Below are positions 7,790-16,220 of a stretch of DNA of 19,628 bases, one piece after another. Every line of letters starts with the position of its first letter. Position 1 is the stretch's first letter. A model generated the notes under the pieces. That model was not told where the DNA came from. It made no database searches and saw nothing but the letters and a program-made list of their open reading frames with translations. Origin of the DNA: JAKEGN01 sp964465665 (GTDB lineage: Bacteria > Pseudomonadota > Gammaproteobacteria > Steroidobacterales > Woeseiaceae); the NCBI GenBank assembly GCA_964465665.1, contig CAYXKM010000063.1:1-19628 (forward strand). Reading direction: 5' to 3'. The position numbers and the translations under genes were made by a program.

Positions 7790-9340
7790 TCAGTGCCTGA
7801 AGTGCCGCATACCGGTAAACACCATGGCCATGCCGTGCTCGTTCGCGGCGGTGATCACTTCGTTGTCGCGGACCGACCCGCCCGGCTGGATGATGGCGGC
7901 GATACCGTATTCCGCCGCCGTGTCGATGCCGTCGCGAAACGGAAAGAACGCATCGGATGCCATGACCGAGCCCGCGACCTGCAATCCCTCGTCGGCCGCC
8001 TTGATTGCGGCGATACGCGTGCTGTAAACACGACTCATCTGCCCCGCGCCCACACCGATCGTCATCAGGTCGCGGCAGAACACGATGGCATTCGACTTCA
8101 CGTATTTCGCAACCTGCCAGGCGAACAGCAGGTCGCGCATTTCGCGCCCGTCCGGAGCGCGTGCCGTTACGACTTTCAGGTCTTCACTGGCTATGCGGCC
8201 GTCGTCGCTGATTTGCACCAGCAGCCCGCCTGACACCTTTTTGAAATCGAACCCCGCCGGTTTGCTGTGGGTCCAGTCGCCGGTTCGAAGGACGCGGACG
8301 GCGGCTTTGCCGGCCAGCACGGCCAGTGCGTCGCCGCCGACTTCGGGCGCAACGATCACTTCGACAAACTGACGTTCGATGATGCTTTGCGCGGTCGGCG
8401 CATCGAGTGCGCGATTGAACGCAATGATGCCGCCGAAAGCGGACGTCGGGTCGGTGCGAAACGCCCGGTCGTACGCTGCGAGGATGCTGGTATCGATCGC
8501 GACTCCGCAGGGATTGGCGTGCTTGACGATGACGCAGGCAGGCTCCTCGAATTGTTTGACGCATTCGAGGGCCGCGTCACTGTCGGCGATGTTGTTGTAG
8601 GAAAGTTCCTTGCCCTGCAGTTGCCGGGCCGTGGCCAGAGAGCCGCTGACGGGGGTCTGGTCGCGGTAGAACGCGGCTTGCTGGTGCGGGTTCTCACCGT
8701 ATCGCAGTGCGCGTATGCGGCTTCCGGAATACAGGAATCGCTCGCCGAGCAGCGAACCGCCGGTCGGGTCGGCGAGAAAGCGTGTGATCGCCGTATCGTA
8801 GCTCGCAGTGTGCGCATACGCTTTGGCCGCGAGCTGGCGCCGGCGTTCGAGGTCAATTCGTTTGTCGCGAACCGCGTCGAGAACATCGTCATATTCGTCC
8901 GGATCGACGACTACGGTGACGCCGGCGTGATTTTTCGCCGCCGCGCGAATCATGGCGGGGCCGCCGATATCGATATTCTCGATGGCATCCTCGATCGTTG
9001 CATCGCTGCGGCTCACGGTTTCCTCGAACGGGTACAGGTTCACGACCAGCAGGTCTATCGGCTGGATGCCGTGTTTCTCCATCACAGCATCGTCGATACC
9101 GCGCCGGCCGAGCAGGCCGCCATGGATGATCGGGTGCAAGGTTTTTACACGGCCACCCATGATTTCCGGGAAACCCGTGCGTGACGAGACCTCGATGGCG
9201 CGGATGCCGGCTTCGGTGAGCTGCCGGCAGGTGCCGCCGGTGGAGAGTATTTCGATTCCAAGTTCCGCGAGGCCCCTGGCGAAAGGAATCAGTCCACGCT
9301 TATCAGAGACACTGACAAGCGCACGGCGAACTGTGTACAT
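7790..9340 (-). CDS. purH: Bifunctional AICAR formyltransferase / IMP cyclohydrolase
   Basis: PurH carries out the last two steps of IMP synthesis: formylation of AICAR with 10-formyl-tetrahydrofolate, then ring closure. The 516-residue product is close to the usual length. The N-terminal MGS-like cyclohydrolase domain shows LVSVSDKRGL (8-17), STGGT (33-37), GRVKTLHPIIHGGLL (63-77) and NLYPF (101-105). The C-terminal transformylase domain shows RYGENPHQ (213-220), the catalytic KHANPCG (273-279) and SDAFFPFRDG near the end. ATG 9340 has AAAGG upstream and lies nine bases after the fis stop, so the two are cotranscribed. The gene looks complete. Confidence 0.97.
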   Translation of the reverse strand: MYTVRRALVSVSDKRGLIPFARGLAELGIEILSTGGTCRQLTEAGIRAIEVSSRTGFPEIMGGRVKTLHPIIHGGLLGRRGIDDAVMEKHGIQPIDLLVVNLYPFEETVSRSDATIEDAIENIDIGGPAMIRAAAKNHAGVTVVVDPDEYDDVLDAVRDKRIDLERRRQLAAKAYAHTASYDTAITRFLADPTGGSLLGERFLYSGSRIRALRYGENPHQQAAFYRDQTPVSGSLATARQLQGKELSYNNIADSDAALECVKQFEEPACVIVKHANPCGVAIDTSILAAYDRAFRTDPTSAFGGIIAFNRALDAPTAQSIIERQFVEVIVAPEVGGDALAVLAGKAAVRVLRTGDWTHSKPAGFDFKKVSGGLLVQISDDGRIASEDLKVVTARAPDGREMRDLLFAWQVAKYVKSNAIVFCRDLMTIGVGAGQMSRVYSTRIAAIKAADEGLQVAGSVMASDAFFPFRDGIDTAAEYGIAAIIQPGGSVRDNEVITAANEHGMAMVFTGMRHFRH

Positions 9341-9349
9341 GCGAGGCCT

Positions 9350-9598
9350 TTATCGAATCAGCGCGTAGGACTTCAGTTTCTTGCGCAAGGTGCCGCGGTT
9401 GATGCCGAGTATTCCGGCGGCCTGGCTTTGATTGCCCTGTGTGTAGTCCATGACGGCTTTGAACAGCGGTTGTTCTACTTCACCCATCACCAGGTCGTAA
9501 AGGTCTCCCGGACGATCGCCGTTCAAGCTGGCAAAGTAACTGCGCAGAGCCTCCTCGGTGTGTTTTCTCAGTGGCTTGTCGTTTTTCAGGGTTTTCAT
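9350..9598 (-). CDS. fis: Fis family nucleoid-associated DNA-binding regulator
   Basis: Fis bends DNA, organises the nucleoid and activates rRNA and other growth genes. The C-terminal helix-turn-helix is nearly invariant: GNQSQAAGILGINRGTLRKK, preceded by DLYDLVMGEVEQPL and an N-terminal KPLRKHTEEALRSYF. From ATG 9598 the product is 82 residues. From GTG 9640, which has GAGG about ten bases upstream, it would be 96 residues, closer to the 98 of E. coli Fis. The ATG lacks a good binding site at normal spacing, so the start is undecided. The extra residues of the long form are basic and unlike known Fis N-termini. The gene lies between dusB and purH, as in many gammaproteobacteria, where dusB-fis expression is growth-phase dependent. 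Confidence 0.92.
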   Translation of the reverse strand: MKTLKNDKPLRKHTEEALRSYFASLNGDRPGDLYDLVMGEVEQPLFKAVMDYTQGNQSQAAGILGINRGTLRKKLKSYALIR

Positions 9599-9697
9599 TT
9601 CATTATTCTTATGAGTCTTCCTGGTCTGATGGCTTGCCACTGTGCGAGCGGTCCTCGGTACAAATCCTGCCAGTTCCTGTGGATATCGGGGAACACC

Positions 9698-10684
9698 TTA
9701 CGCCGCCAGCAGGACGTCTTGCGCCTGTCCGGCAAAATAGTCCTGAGTGAGCCGAATCTGCTCGGACGCACTGTCGACCCGCACTACCTGTGAGCGAAAG
9801 TTGTCTGCATTCATCAGACCGGCGCAATACCAGGTAAGGTGCTTGCGAGCCACCCGAACGCCAGTTGTTTCCCCGTAAAACTGGTACAGGTCGCTTAGGT
9901 GGCTGAGGATGATATCACGGACTTTGTCATTTTCTAGCCGGGAAATGGTTTCGCCGGTTTTCAGATAGTGATTCAGCTCGCGAAAGAACCACGGACGGCC
10001 TTGCGCAGCGCGGCCGATCATGACCGCATCAGCGCCGCTTACACGCAAAACTTCAAGCGACTTCTGCAGAGTATTGACATCGCCGTTGGCAACTACGGGA
10101 ATTTTCACGCTGGCTTTGATCTGCGCGATAGTTTCGTACTCGGCATTGCCCTGAAATCGGCATGCGCGCGTGCGCCCGTGAACGGCAAGTGACTGCACGC
10201 CGCAGTCTTCCGCGATCCGTGCGACGCGGACACCGTTGCGGTTCTGCGGATCCCAGCCGGTACGGATCTTCAGCGTAACCGGCAGCGTGACGGCCGATAC
10301 GACGGTGAGCAGAATTTCAGCCACCAGCCTCTCATCCTGCAGCAAAGCCGACCCCGCCAGCCGGTTGCAGACTTTTTTCGCCGGGCAACCCATATTGATA
10401 TCAATGATTTGAGCGCCGCGGTCCTGGCACAGCCGCGCCGCCTCGGCGAGCTGAGCCGGCACGGCGCCGGCAATCTGTACCACTACCGGTGCGGCGTCGA
10501 GATCGAGATCGAGGCGCCGCCTCGATTTCTCCGTGTTCCACAGGCCAATGTCCGCCGTTGTCATTTCCGAGGTGGTTATGCCGGCGCCAAAACTCCGGCA
10601 CAACCGGCGAAACGGCGCATCCGTCACGCCGGCCATCGGCGCAAGCAGAAAAGGACTCGACAGCTCGTAAGGGCCTATTCGCAT
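9698..10684 (-). CDS. dusB: tRNA-dihydrouridine synthase B
   Basis: This FMN and NADPH-dependent enzyme reduces uridine to dihydrouridine in the D-loop of tRNA. The 328-residue product has an N-terminal TIM barrel with APMAGVTDAPFR (15-26), VVQIAG (68-73), and INMGCPAKKVCNRLAGSALL, in which Cys100 is the expected catalytic acid. KIRTGWD and VHGRTR follow, then ANGDV and GRAAQGRPWFF for FMN phosphate binding, and a C-terminal helical tRNA-binding domain. The assignment to DusB rather than DusA or DusC rests on these motifs and on the position immediately upstream of fis. A 99-base gap separates it from the short form of fis. The ribosome binding site is weak. Confidence 0.94.
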   Translation of the reverse strand: MRIGPYELSSPFLLAPMAGVTDAPFRRLCRSFGAGITTSEMTTADIGLWNTEKSRRRLDLDLDAAPVVVQIAGAVPAQLAEAARLCQDRGAQIIDINMGCPAKKVCNRLAGSALLQDERLVAEILLTVVSAVTLPVTLKIRTGWDPQNRNGVRVARIAEDCGVQSLAVHGRTRACRFQGNAEYETIAQIKASVKIPVVANGDVNTLQKSLEVLRVSGADAVMIGRAAQGRPWFFRELNHYLKTGETISRLENDKVRDIILSHLSDLYQFYGETTGVRVARKHLTWYCAGLMNADNFRSQVVRVDSASEQIRLTQDYFAGQAQDVLLAA

Positions 10685-10744
10685 GGAGAAATCCGGTTGA
10701 GATGTCAGACTGATTGACAGCGCATTCTATCGCTGCCGGCGCTG

Positions 10745-12643
10745 CTATTCCCTGAAATCTTCCGTGGCGCAGCGCACCTGTCCCGGAGCAACGCGATAGC
10801 ACACGTTGAGTTTGAAACCGGTGGCTTCGGCAGACGGAGAATCTATATTGATGACTGCCGCGAACTTGTCGCCGGCATCGACCGGCTTGCTGGGGTCCGC
10901 GTTGCCGGCCAGGTACTCGCTCGGCTCCAGCACACGGCTGCCGATGATTTCTTCCCAGCGGTCGGTCAGCGAGACGTGCACCAGCGGGTAGGGCAGAGCC
11001 TGCGTCGAGCGGTTTGCCAGCGTGGAATGAATCGTCAGCAGCCGCCCGGTTTCGTCCGTGGCGCCGCTCGTGGTCTGGAACTGCCAGCCCTTGATGTCCC
11101 ATTCCGGCGTAATAGGCTGCCCCAGCAGGCGATAGATGGGAGCGACCGTCTGGTTGAATGCACCGACCGTTGACAGCGACTGGCGCATGTTGTGCATGAC
11201 CTGCACCGCCAGCAATACCGCCAGCACCACAACTGCCGCAATGACGCCAGGAGCAGGCGGATCCGATTTGCGCTTGCCACCACGCACTGTGTTGCGATTG
11301 ATCGAATAAGTGTCCGCGAGGAAAGCGGCGTCGCCGAGTCTCTCGGCCGCTTCCTTTGCCGCAAGTTCCTGTTCGCGTAGCGAGCCATGTACAAACTCGC
11401 CTTCCATGATAATCGTTTCAACGTTGTCGGCGTTTTCGTCGAACAGATGATCCAAATATTTCGACTTGCGCGAGGACTCCTCCGGCTTCGTATCCGCTGA
11501 GCGCTCCGCGCGCGCGGCTTGCCGGGGTAATTGCTCCTGCTCCGATTCCGGCAGGGCAGCCGATTCCAGCCCGCCGCGCAACACCCGTTCCGCGATGTCA
11601 TCGTCATCGCCAGCGTCCTCGATAGCCGATTCGCCGGACGCGGGCTCCCCGGACGACGCTTCCTCCATAAGTGACAGTGCGTGCTCGCCGGATTCCTCGT
11701 CCGTGGCAGCGGTGTCCGGTTCTTCGCCGAGCAGGGACGCCCGCGCAATTTCGATCTCCTTCTCGAAATCGCCGGTGCTTTGCAGAGGCGTGGCCGCCGT
11801 TGCTACCGGCTCGTCTTCCTCGTCGTCAACCGCAAGCGCCGTTACATCCGTGTCCGCGTCTTCTTCTTCATCGTCCGCGGCAAGTGGTGCGTCGGACTTG
11901 CGCTTTCCGGCTGCCGGTCGCGTAGTCAACTCACTGTGGATGGCTGCGAGTTCTTCCTCGACTTCGAGAGGCAGCGCCGCATTTCCGCTGGCATTGTTGC
12001 TGTCGTCTTCCTCAAGCAGGTTCACCCACTCTTCGGCATTGCCCAGCGCGAGGTCGAACTGCAGTTCGTCGAAATGCGCCGTTTCGAGCACGACTTTGTC
12101 CTGCTGGCGGCGTTGCGGTGTTGGCGGGGATACTGTCACGACGTCGTCGTAATCTTCAGGCAGCGGCGTGTTGTCATCGAAGCGCATATCGCCCACGGCA
12201 TCGGCGCCAGCCGCGGCGGACACTTCGTCGACAATCTCCGGCAAGGCTTCGGCATCGTCGTCGAGGTCCTGCACGGCCTCGATGGTCCAGCGCATAGACG
12301 CCGTGTCGCCGCTGTCCTGTTGATCTGCGCCCGATTCTGCGTCCCGTTCTGCGTCGAGGTCATCGAGCACCTGCCATTCGGCCCCGGTGTCCTCGATCAC
12401 CACGGTCTCGGGTCCGGTGAGCTCGTCCAGCTTTTCGAGCAGCCTTTTTTTCTTTACATCGGCCTGCCTGGCAGGACGCGCTGCCGGCGACTCGATGTTT
12501 TCCGCGGGCAACTCCTCCGACAGGTACTCAAGTGCATTGAACGCGCTGCCACAGCCACCGCAACGCACACGTCCCGCCGCCTGTTGCAGCACCTTGGCAT
12601 TTACACGAAACGCGGTATGGCAAGCGGGACACTGCGTGTACAT
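10745..12643 (-). CDS. Zinc-ribbon and DUF3426 membrane protein with long acidic linker
   Basis: The 632-residue product begins with an MJ0042-type zinc ribbon, CPAC at 5-8 and CGGC at 28-31. A long linker follows (about 45-450), very rich in Asp, Glu, Ala and Ser. There is one membrane helix at about 466-483 and a C-terminal DUF3426 domain that should face the periplasm. Family members often sit between prmA and dusB, as here, but are usually much shorter, so the acidic linker is enlarged. The function is unknown. The layout suggests a cytoplasmic zinc-binding head tethered to the membrane. ATG 12643 lies six bases after the prmA stop, with AGAGGACC inside the end of prmA, so translation is probably coupled. 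Codon use and GC content look like the neighbouring core genes. Confidence 0.88.
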   Translation of the reverse strand: MYTQCPACHTAFRVNAKVLQQAAGRVRCGGCGSAFNALEYLSEELPAENIESPAARPARQADVKKKRLLEKLDELTGPETVVIEDTGAEWQVLDDLDAERDAESGADQQDSGDTASMRWTIEAVQDLDDDAEALPEIVDEVSAAAGADAVGDMRFDDNTPLPEDYDDVVTVSPPTPQRRQQDKVVLETAHFDELQFDLALGNAEEWVNLLEEDDSNNASGNAALPLEVEEELAAIHSELTTRPAAGKRKSDAPLAADDEEEDADTDVTALAVDDEEDEPVATAATPLQSTGDFEKEIEIARASLLGEEPDTAATDEESGEHALSLMEEASSGEPASGESAIEDAGDDDDIAERVLRGGLESAALPESEQEQLPRQAARAERSADTKPEESSRKSKYLDHLFDENADNVETIIMEGEFVHGSLREQELAAKEAAERLGDAAFLADTYSINRNTVRGGKRKSDPPAPGVIAAVVVLAVLLAVQVMHNMRQSLSTVGAFNQTVAPIYRLLGQPITPEWDIKGWQFQTTSGATDETGRLLTIHSTLANRSTQALPYPLVHVSLTDRWEEIIGSRVLEPSEYLAGNADPSKPVDAGDKFAAVINIDSPSAEATGFKLNVCYRVAPGQVRCATEDFRE

Positions 12644-12649
12644 GCGAGC

Positions 12650-13528
12650 TCAGGTCCTCTGTCCGGACAGCAGTATCCACTCATCCCGCGTGCGGATTTC
12701 ATCGAATCGCATGTGGCTCAAGTAGGCGCTGCGGACGGTGTCGGCCTGGCTCGCAAGTATGCCGGACAGCGCCATCCAGCCGCCGCGCTTCAACCGGCTG
12801 CTGATTTTGGCCGCGTGGTCGATCAGTGGCGCCGCCAGGATATTGGCAACGAGCACATCGAACGGCCCGCGCAATTCATCGCTGTGCAAAGTAGTCGTCA
12901 ATTTGCTCGCAACGCCGTTACTCGCGGCATTCTGCCGGGTCGCGGTGATGGCCTGCGGGTCGATATCGATCGCCGTTGCCGATTCCGCTCCCAGCAACAG
13001 GGCGGCTACGGCGAGTATGCCGGAACCGCAACCGTAATCGAGGACGCGGCATCCGCTCAAGTCCAGGCCGTCGAGCCACTCGAGGCATAGCGCCGTGGTC
13101 GGGTGAGTCCCGGTGCCGAAAGCCAGCCCGGGATCGAGACGCACCACGACCGCATTCTCCGCCGCGATGTCGAAGCCACTCGGACAGACCCACAGACGCC
13201 GGCCGAAGGCCATCGGCCGAAAGTCTTTGAGCCACTCGCGTTCCCAATCGCGTTCGGCCAGCGACTCGACCCGGTAACCGGGCAACTCTTTCAGATTGAA
13301 CGAGCGCAGCAGGTCATCGTGCAGCTTGCGGAGGTCGGCCGCTGCGTCGAACAGGCCAGTGATACGCGTGTCCGTCCATAGCGGCGTCTCGCCCGGGGCC
13401 GGTTCGAGCACAGGATCATCTCCTGCGTCGCTCAGGGTAACCGAGCAGGCGCCGTGGCGTTCAAACACGGATTCGACAAGCTCCGGAGGCAGCGCGCCGA
13501 TCTGCATGGTGAATTGCTGCCAGTACAT
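12650..13528 (-). CDS. prmA: Ribosomal protein L11 methyltransferase
   Basis: PrmA trimethylates ribosomal protein L11 using S-adenosylmethionine. The 292-residue product matches the family length. After the N-terminal substrate-recognition domain come LDPGLAFGTGTHPTT (131-145), the SAM-binding glycine motif VLDYGCGSGILAVAA (162-176), the acidic AIDIDPQA (186-193) and VANIL (227-231), the PrmA equivalent of the N/DPPY-type motif. The start ATG 13528 gives MYWQQFT, the typical PrmA opening. The upstream extension in the same frame lies over accC and is not homologous. The gene begins 20 bases after the accC stop in the accB-accC-prmA order found in many gammaproteobacteria. Confidence 0.96.
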   Translation of the reverse strand: MYWQQFTMQIGALPPELVESVFERHGACSVTLSDAGDDPVLEPAPGETPLWTDTRITGLFDAAADLRKLHDDLLRSFNLKELPGYRVESLAERDWEREWLKDFRPMAFGRRLWVCPSGFDIAAENAVVVRLDPGLAFGTGTHPTTALCLEWLDGLDLSGCRVLDYGCGSGILAVAALLLGAESATAIDIDPQAITATRQNAASNGVASKLTTTLHSDELRGPFDVLVANILAAPLIDHAAKISSRLKRGGWMALSGILASQADTVRSAYLSHMRFDEIRTRDEWILLSGQRT

Positions 13529-13548
13529 CCTGCTGTCCGGACCGGCGG

Positions 13549-14889
13549 TCACAATCCCAATCGCTTTTCCAGGTAGTGTATGTCGGTTCCGCCGCTCTTG
13601 AACGCAGAATGCTGCAGGATTTCCTGGTGCAACGGCACGTTGGTGCGTATGCCCTCGACGACGATTTCGGACAACGCATTGCGCATACGCGCAACCGCGG
13701 TCGCCCGGTCGTTCCCGTGCGCGATGATTTTGCCGATCATCGAATCGTAATACGGCGGTACCCGGTAACCGCTGTAGACATGGCTCTCGACGCGAATGCC
13801 GGGCCCACCGGGCGCGTGCCAGAGGGTGACCAGGCCGGGAGAAGGCATGAAGGTCTTCGGGTCTTCGGCGTTGATACGGCACTCGATGGCGTGACCGCTG
13901 ATGCGGACGTCATCCTGCGTCATGCTCAGGGATTCGCCGTTTGCGATACGGAATTGCTCCTTGACGATGTCGATGCCGGTAACCATTTCGGTCACCGGGT
14001 GCTCGACCTGCAGGCGCGTGTTCATTTCGATGAAGTAAAATTCATCGTCCTGGTATAGAAACTCGAAAGTCCCGGCGCTGCGATAACCCATTTCCTGGCA
14101 CGCGCGCACACATCGCGCACCGATCCGGTTTCTCTGCTCGTCGCTGATGCCGGGTGCCGGCGCCTCTTCGATCACTTTCTGGTGGCGGCGCTGCATCGAA
14201 CAGTCACGCTCGCCGAGGTGCACAACATTGCCGTGCATGTCGGCGAGGACCTGTATCTCCACGTGACGCGGCCTTTCCAGGAACTTTTCCATGTACACCA
14301 CCGGGTTGCCGAACGCAGCCCGCGCTTCAGTCTGCGTCACCCCGATTGCGCTGGTGAGCGAAGCTTCCGAGTGCACCACCCGCATGCCGCGGCCGCCGCC
14401 GCCACCGGAAGCCTTGATGATGATCGGATAGCCGATGTCCCTGGCAATCCGCAGGTTTTCTTCGGCATTGTCCCCGAGCGGCCCGTCCGAACCCGGAACG
14501 GTCGGTACACCGGCGGCCTTCATGGTCTTGATTGCCGAAACCTTGTCGCCCATGAGACGTATCGCTTCGGCAGGCGGGCCGACGAAGACGAAGCCGCTCG
14601 ATTCGACGCGCTCCGCGAAATCCGCATTCTCCGAAAGGAATCCGTAGCCCGGGTGGATGGCAACGGCGTCTGTCACTTCGGCCGCGCTGATGATGGCCGG
14701 CATGTTGAGGTAACTATCCGCGGACGGCGCCGGTCCGATGCAGACGGTTTCGTCCGCAAGCAGCACGTGTTTCAGGTTGGTGTCCGCGGTCGAGTGCACC
14801 GCCACGGTCTTGATGCCCATCTCGCGACACGCACGCAGAATCCGCAACGCAATCTCGCCGCGATTGGCTATAACGACTTTGTCCAGCAT
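13549..14889 (-). CDS. accC: Biotin carboxylase subunit of acetyl-CoA carboxylase
   Basis: AccC carboxylates the biotin carried on AccB with ATP and bicarbonate, the first half-reaction of malonyl-CoA synthesis for fatty acids. The 446-residue product is the usual length. It starts MLDKVVIANRGEIALRI and shows HPGYGFLSEN (79-88), the ATP-grasp glycine loop KASGGGGGRGMR (159-170), EKFLERPRHVEIQ, and the catalytic FIEMNTRLQVEHPVTE. ATG 14889 is fixed by this conserved N-terminus, although the binding site before it is poor. The open frame continues upstream across accB only as a shadow. It lies 14 bases after accB, which fits coupled, stoichiometric expression. Confidence 0.98.
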   Translation of the reverse strand: MLDKVVIANRGEIALRILRACREMGIKTVAVHSTADTNLKHVLLADETVCIGPAPSADSYLNMPAIISAAEVTDAVAIHPGYGFLSENADFAERVESSGFVFVGPPAEAIRLMGDKVSAIKTMKAAGVPTVPGSDGPLGDNAEENLRIARDIGYPIIIKASGGGGGRGMRVVHSEASLTSAIGVTQTEARAAFGNPVVYMEKFLERPRHVEIQVLADMHGNVVHLGERDCSMQRRHQKVIEEAPAPGISDEQRNRIGARCVRACQEMGYRSAGTFEFLYQDDEFYFIEMNTRLQVEHPVTEMVTGIDIVKEQFRIANGESLSMTQDDVRISGHAIECRINAEDPKTFMPSPGLVTLWHAPGGPGIRVESHVYSGYRVPPYYDSMIGKIIAHGNDRATAVARMRNALSEIVVEGIRTNVPLHQEILQHSAFKSGGTDIHYLEKRLGL

Positions 14890-14903
14890 CGCTGCGCCGG
14901 CCG

Positions 14904-15371
14904 TCAGTCGTGACTGCGCTGGTCGATGACAAACAGGATCTGTCCGTACTCGACCGGGTCGCCGTTCTGCGCGCGTATGGATTTGATTGTGCCTGCAACA
15001 TCCGCTTCGATCTGGTTCATCATCTTCATGGCTTCGATGATGCAAAGCGTGTCGCCTTCCTTGACCCGGTCGCCCACCTGCACGAATGGCGGCGATCCCG
15101 GCGAGGAGGCCGTATACAGAGTACCGACCATCGGCGCCTTGACTGCGTGCCCGTCGTCTTCGACTTCCACGTATACCGGCGCGGCCGGCGCCGGTGCAGC
15201 CGGTGCCGCCGCGTAGGCCGGCTGCTGCATCATGTTGGCCGGCATCGACGCCTGGCCGTACGGAGAGTGACGGCTGATCCGAACGGACTCCTCGCCTTCG
15301 GTAATCTCGATTTCCGATATGCCGGATTCGTCCAGCAACTCGATCAGTTTCTTTACCTTTCGTATGTCCAT
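14904..15371 (-). CDS. accB: Biotin carboxyl carrier protein of acetyl-CoA carboxylase
   Basis: AccB carries biotin between the carboxylase AccC and the carboxyltransferase. The 155-residue product has the N-terminal helix and strand MDIRKVKKLIELLDESGI, an Ala/Pro-rich flexible linker at about 42-66, and a C-terminal biotinyl domain with VKAPMVGTLY (77-86) and EAMKMMNQIEAD, in which Lys116 should be biotinylated. ATG 15371 follows AAGGAAA. aroQ, which precedes accB in many gammaproteobacteria, is absent. A 251-base non-coding stretch and a thioredoxin-like gene lie upstream instead. In E. coli AccB represses its own operon, and similar control is possible but not visible here. Confidence 0.97.
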   Translation of the reverse strand: MDIRKVKKLIELLDESGISEIEITEGEESVRISRHSPYGQASMPANMMQQPAYAAAPAAPAPAAPVYVEVEDDGHAVKAPMVGTLYTASSPGSPPFVQVGDRVKEGDTLCIIEAMKMMNQIEADVAGTIKSIRAQNGDPVEYGQILFVIDQRSHD

Positions 15372-15380
15372 TGGATTTCC

Positions 15381-15485
15381 TTAAGACTTTGGCGGACGGC
15401 CGCCTTTTGAATGCGATCGTCGATTCCGCACGACAATTTCGTGCGTTGCATTACTTGGGAAACGAGTGCGTTCGTTGCTGGCCAT
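15381..15485 (-). other. Possible 34-codon upstream ORF before accB
   Basis: ATG 15485 opens a 34-codon frame rich in Arg, Lys, Ser and Asn, ending with TAA at 15381-15383. The stop overlaps the TAAGGAAA binding site of accB, so ribosomes finishing it could affect accB initiation. There is no clear ribosome binding site before the ATG. The product resembles no protein I know. It could be a leader peptide, a small protein or chance. Confidence 0.25.
15391..15404. repeat. Inverted repeat upstream of the accB ribosome binding site
   Basis: GGCGG, loop ACGG and CCGCC form a short hairpin lying about eight bases before the accB ribosome binding site on the transcribed strand. The T-run (CCTTTT) follows it only on the + strand, where no gene ends, so it is not called a terminator. 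It could shape the accB leader. Confidence 0.35.
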
Positions 15486-15524
15486 GTTTATTGAGTTATT
15501 GCCAGATAGCCGAAGATGGCCGCA

Positions 15525-15555
15525 ATTGTAACCCCAATCGTGGCAAATAAAGCAA
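15525..15555 (-). promoter_or_regulatory. Candidate accB operon promoter
   Basis: Read on the - strand, TACAAT (15525-15530) is a good -10 hexamer, with TTGCTT 19 bases upstream as a poor -35. It lies 150 bases before accB and about 40 before the small upstream ORF, in the only sizeable gap of the core block. The spacing is long, so the call is weak. The rest of 15372-15622 shows no recognisable gene. Confidence 0.3.
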
Positions 15556-15622
15556 CATCGCTGTCGTTTTGGGCGGCAGCCGGCGATTTCGACGGATTTG
15601 CCGGCGACTTTTCGCCTGGCGA

Positions 15623-16207
15623 CTAGAGGTCCTGGAGGTCCTTTTTCGCCCCGGCCAGGTCCAGTTCGCCGGATTCGAGGCGAGCCACCACCGAAACGAT
15701 GCGGTCGATGTGCTCCGCAAGGATCTCGCCGATATGCGCCTTGATCATAGTGCCGTCCGCGGCGACGACCAGCGTGAATGGCATGCCGATGAACTCGATA
15801 CCGGAAGCCTCCGCAGCCGCCATGGCATCTTCCTGGCCAATCAGTATCGGGTAGTTGAATTCGGCGTCTTTCGCATACGCTTCGACCGCATCGCGAAAAT
15901 CGACGGCGACGCCGATGATCTGCAGGCGCTTCTCCGCCTGCATCGCCTGGGTCTGCTTCAGCAACGGGATTTCGCGACGGCACGGTGCGCACCAGGTTGC
16001 CCAGAAGTTGACCAGCAACGCCTGGCCGCGCCATTCGGACAACTGGCGCGGATTGCCCTGCAGGTCCACGAGAGTGAAATCGATCTTGCCCTCGGCCACG
16101 GGCCCGGCTACCGGTGGCCCAGCTTGCGGTTTCAGGTAGATCTGCATCAGGTACCCGGCGGTTGCAATTGCGATCATGAGCAGCGCGATCGCGATAGTCT
16201 TTTTCAT
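15623..16207 (-). CDS. TlpA-like membrane-anchored thioredoxin-fold protein
   Basis: The 194-residue product has an N-terminal hydrophobic helix (4-25) preceded by two lysines, so it is predicted to be anchored in the inner membrane with the catalytic domain in the periplasm. The thioredoxin domain begins near GKIDFTLVDLQGNPRQL (40-56). It carries the active site WCAPC, with Cys73 and Cys76, and a cis-proline in GMPFTLV. This matches the TlpA/ResA/DsbE group, which usually reduces disulfides in cytochrome c maturation or copper-site assembly. Which of these applies here is unknown. ATG 16207 lies 13 bases after the dsbD stop, so the two are cotranscribed and DsbD is a likely electron donor. 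An upstream extension to 16279 would overlap dsbD and lacks a signal-like start. Confidence 0.9.
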   Translation of the reverse strand: MKKTIAIALLMIAIATAGYLMQIYLKPQAGPPVAGPVAEGKIDFTLVDLQGNPRQLSEWRGQALLVNFWATWCAPCRREIPLLKQTQAMQAEKRLQIIGVAVDFRDAVEAYAKDAEFNYPILIGQEDAMAAAEASGIEFIGMPFTLVVAADGTMIKAHIGEILAEHIDRIVSVVARLESGELDLAGAKKDLQDL

Positions 16208-16220
16208 CCTGATCCTGGCG

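Noticed and set aside
11681..13090. Long + strand open frame of 469 codons opposite the DUF3426 gene and prmA
   Set aside because: It crosses two real genes on the opposite strand and has no family motifs. It is a compositional shadow.
15391..15408. Terminator-like hairpin with TTTT on the + strand
   Set aside because: No + strand gene ends there, and on the - strand the T-run is on the wrong side, so it is described only as an inverted repeat.
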